Shown here: positions 32,099 to 32,848 of the stretch, piece by piece
Layout: each line of letters begins with the position of its first letter
Numbering within the stretch: position 1 is the stretch's first letter
NCBI RefSeq assembly: GCF_029840635.1
Contig: NZ_JAOCCU010000062.1
Coordinates: 1-32,848 of the forward strand
Direction: 5' to 3'
Origin: Mitsuaria sp. GD03876
GTDB lineage: Bacteria; Pseudomonadota; Gammaproteobacteria; Burkholderiales; Burkholderiaceae_C
DNA length: 32,848 bases
Notes under the pieces: model-generated
What the model saw: only the letters and a program-made list of their open reading frames with translations
What the model was told of the DNA's origin: nothing
The model's database searches: none
Made by a program: the position numbers and the translations under genes

Positions 32099-32848
32099 AT
32101 GAACCTGGTCGCCGTCCCCGCCTTCACAGACAACTACATCTGGCTGCTGCATGACGGCCGGTCGGCGCTCGTCGTGGATCCGGGCGAGGCCGCGCCGGTG
32201 CGCGAGGCGCTAGCGGCACGAGGCCTGGATCTGCGAGGCATTCTAGTGACGCATCACCATGGCGATCACGTCGGCGGCCTGCGTGAATTGCTGCCCCTGC
32301 TGGACGATCCCCGCCATGTGTGGGGGCCCGCCACCGAATCGATGCCAGTGCCGGTCGTGCCGCTGCGCGAAGGCGACCGCGTCGAGCTGCTCGGCCAGGC
32401 GTTCGACGTGCTGGACGTCCCCGGCCATACTGCCGGTCACATCGCTTTCGTGTCGATGCATCCGGGCGACGGCGCGCCGATCCTGTTCTGCGGCGACACG
32501 CTGTTCTCCGCCGGCTGCGGCCGGTTGTTCGAGGGCACGCCGGCGCAGATGCACGCCTCGCTGGCCAAGCTCGCGGCGCTCCCCGGGGATACCCGGGTGT
32601 GCTGCGCGCATGAATACACCTTGTCGAATCTGCGATTTGCTCGCACAGTCGAGCCCCTGAACGAGGCGGTCGCGCGCCACGAGGCCTGGTGTCTGGCCCG
32701 GCGCGAGCAGTCCCTGCCCACCCTGCCCTCCACCCTCGACGTGGAGCTCCAGATCAACCCCTTCCTGCGCTGCGAGCACGCCGACGTCCGCGCGGCCGCG
32801 CGGCGTCACGATCCGGACATCGACGCGCAACCGGCCTCGGTCCTGGCC
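32099..32848 (+). CDS. gloB: Hydroxyacylglutathione hydrolase (glyoxalase II), 3' end outside window
   Basis: GloB hydrolyses S-D-lactoylglutathione to D-lactate and glutathione, completing methylglyoxal detoxification. The visible 250 codons cover nearly the whole protein; the family is about 255-265 residues. Metal-binding residues are THHHGDH (51-57), His110 in VPGHTAGHI, Asp133 in [17 protein letters not shown] and His171 in [14 protein letters not shown]. The C-terminal helical region with the INPFLRC motif, near the substrate site, is present. The N-terminus [17 protein letters not shown] is typical and fixes the start. No stop codon is reached before the window ends. Confidence 0.95.
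   Translation, partial: MNLVAVPAFTDNYIWLLHDGRSALVVDPGEAAPVREALAARGLDLRGILVTHHHGDHVGGLRELLPLLDDPRHVWGPATESMPVPVVPLREGDRVELLGQAFDVLDVPGHTAGHIAFVSMHPGDGAPILFCGDTLFSAGCGRLFEGTPAQMHASLAKLAALPGDTRVCCAHEYTLSNLRFARTVEPLNEAVARHEAWCLARREQSLPTLPSTLDVELQINPFLRCEHADVRAAARRHDPDIDAQPASVLA

Overview
The window is a very GC-rich (about 70% by eye) bacterial chromosome segment, almost fully coding, with no rRNA, tRNA, CRISPR array, insertion sequence or integrase that I could find. Gene content and order point to Betaproteobacteria, order Burkholderiales (a Roseateles/Mitsuaria/Rubrivivax-like organism is my inference). The clues are the argH / AlgZ-AlgR-type two-component pair / hemC-hemD-hemX neighbourhood known from Pseudomonas and betaproteobacteria, and the gloB / yafS / rnhA cluster also known from E. 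coli.

Layout. 1-2402 (minus): hemC-hemD-hemX haem-synthesis operon with 4-nt overlaps; hemX runs off the left edge. 2610-5513 (plus): ppc, anaplerotic PEP carboxylase. 5517-7581 (minus): LytTR response regulator and its histidine kinase. 7778-9717 (plus): argH and a hemerythrin. 9810-11057 (plus): dinB. 11240-12076 (plus): two small unknown membrane proteins, the second running antisense into a DUF454 gene (11795-12289, minus). 12382-14528 (plus): LysR regulator and an FMN-dependent L-lactate/alpha-hydroxy-acid dehydrogenase. 14550-18311 (minus): a 1253-residue adhesin with nine Ig-like repeats and a type I secretion C-terminus. 18590-20752 (minus): secreted S46 dipeptidyl-peptidase. 20971-22960 (plus): small membrane protein, then a D12-class adenine methyltransferase translationally coupled to an HhH DNA glycosylase. 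23091-23612: DoxX. 23679-26174 (minus): ComEC DNA-uptake channel. 26241-27642 (plus): RidA, DsbB and a VOC protein. 27673-28725 (minus): a proline-rich protein with ITIM/EPIYA-like tyrosine motifs and SH3-ligand repeats. 28933-30522 (plus): Tat-exported PhoD phosphatase. 30591-32072 (minus): yafS and rnhA. 32099-end (plus): gloB, cut by the right edge.

Most genes are housekeeping. Three things stand out. First, the 27673-28725 protein looks like a host-directed effector mimicking eukaryotic phosphotyrosine and SH3 ligands. Second, the methyltransferase-glycosylase operon has a perfect 10-4-10 palindrome spanning its candidate promoter and a 26-bp inverted repeat just upstream. Third, at least five genes carry a TANNNT -10-like hexamer only 6-8 nt before the start codon, which suggests widespread leaderless transcription; another set of genes instead has clear Shine-Dalgarno sequences.

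All functional calls come from reading motifs; no database search was possible.
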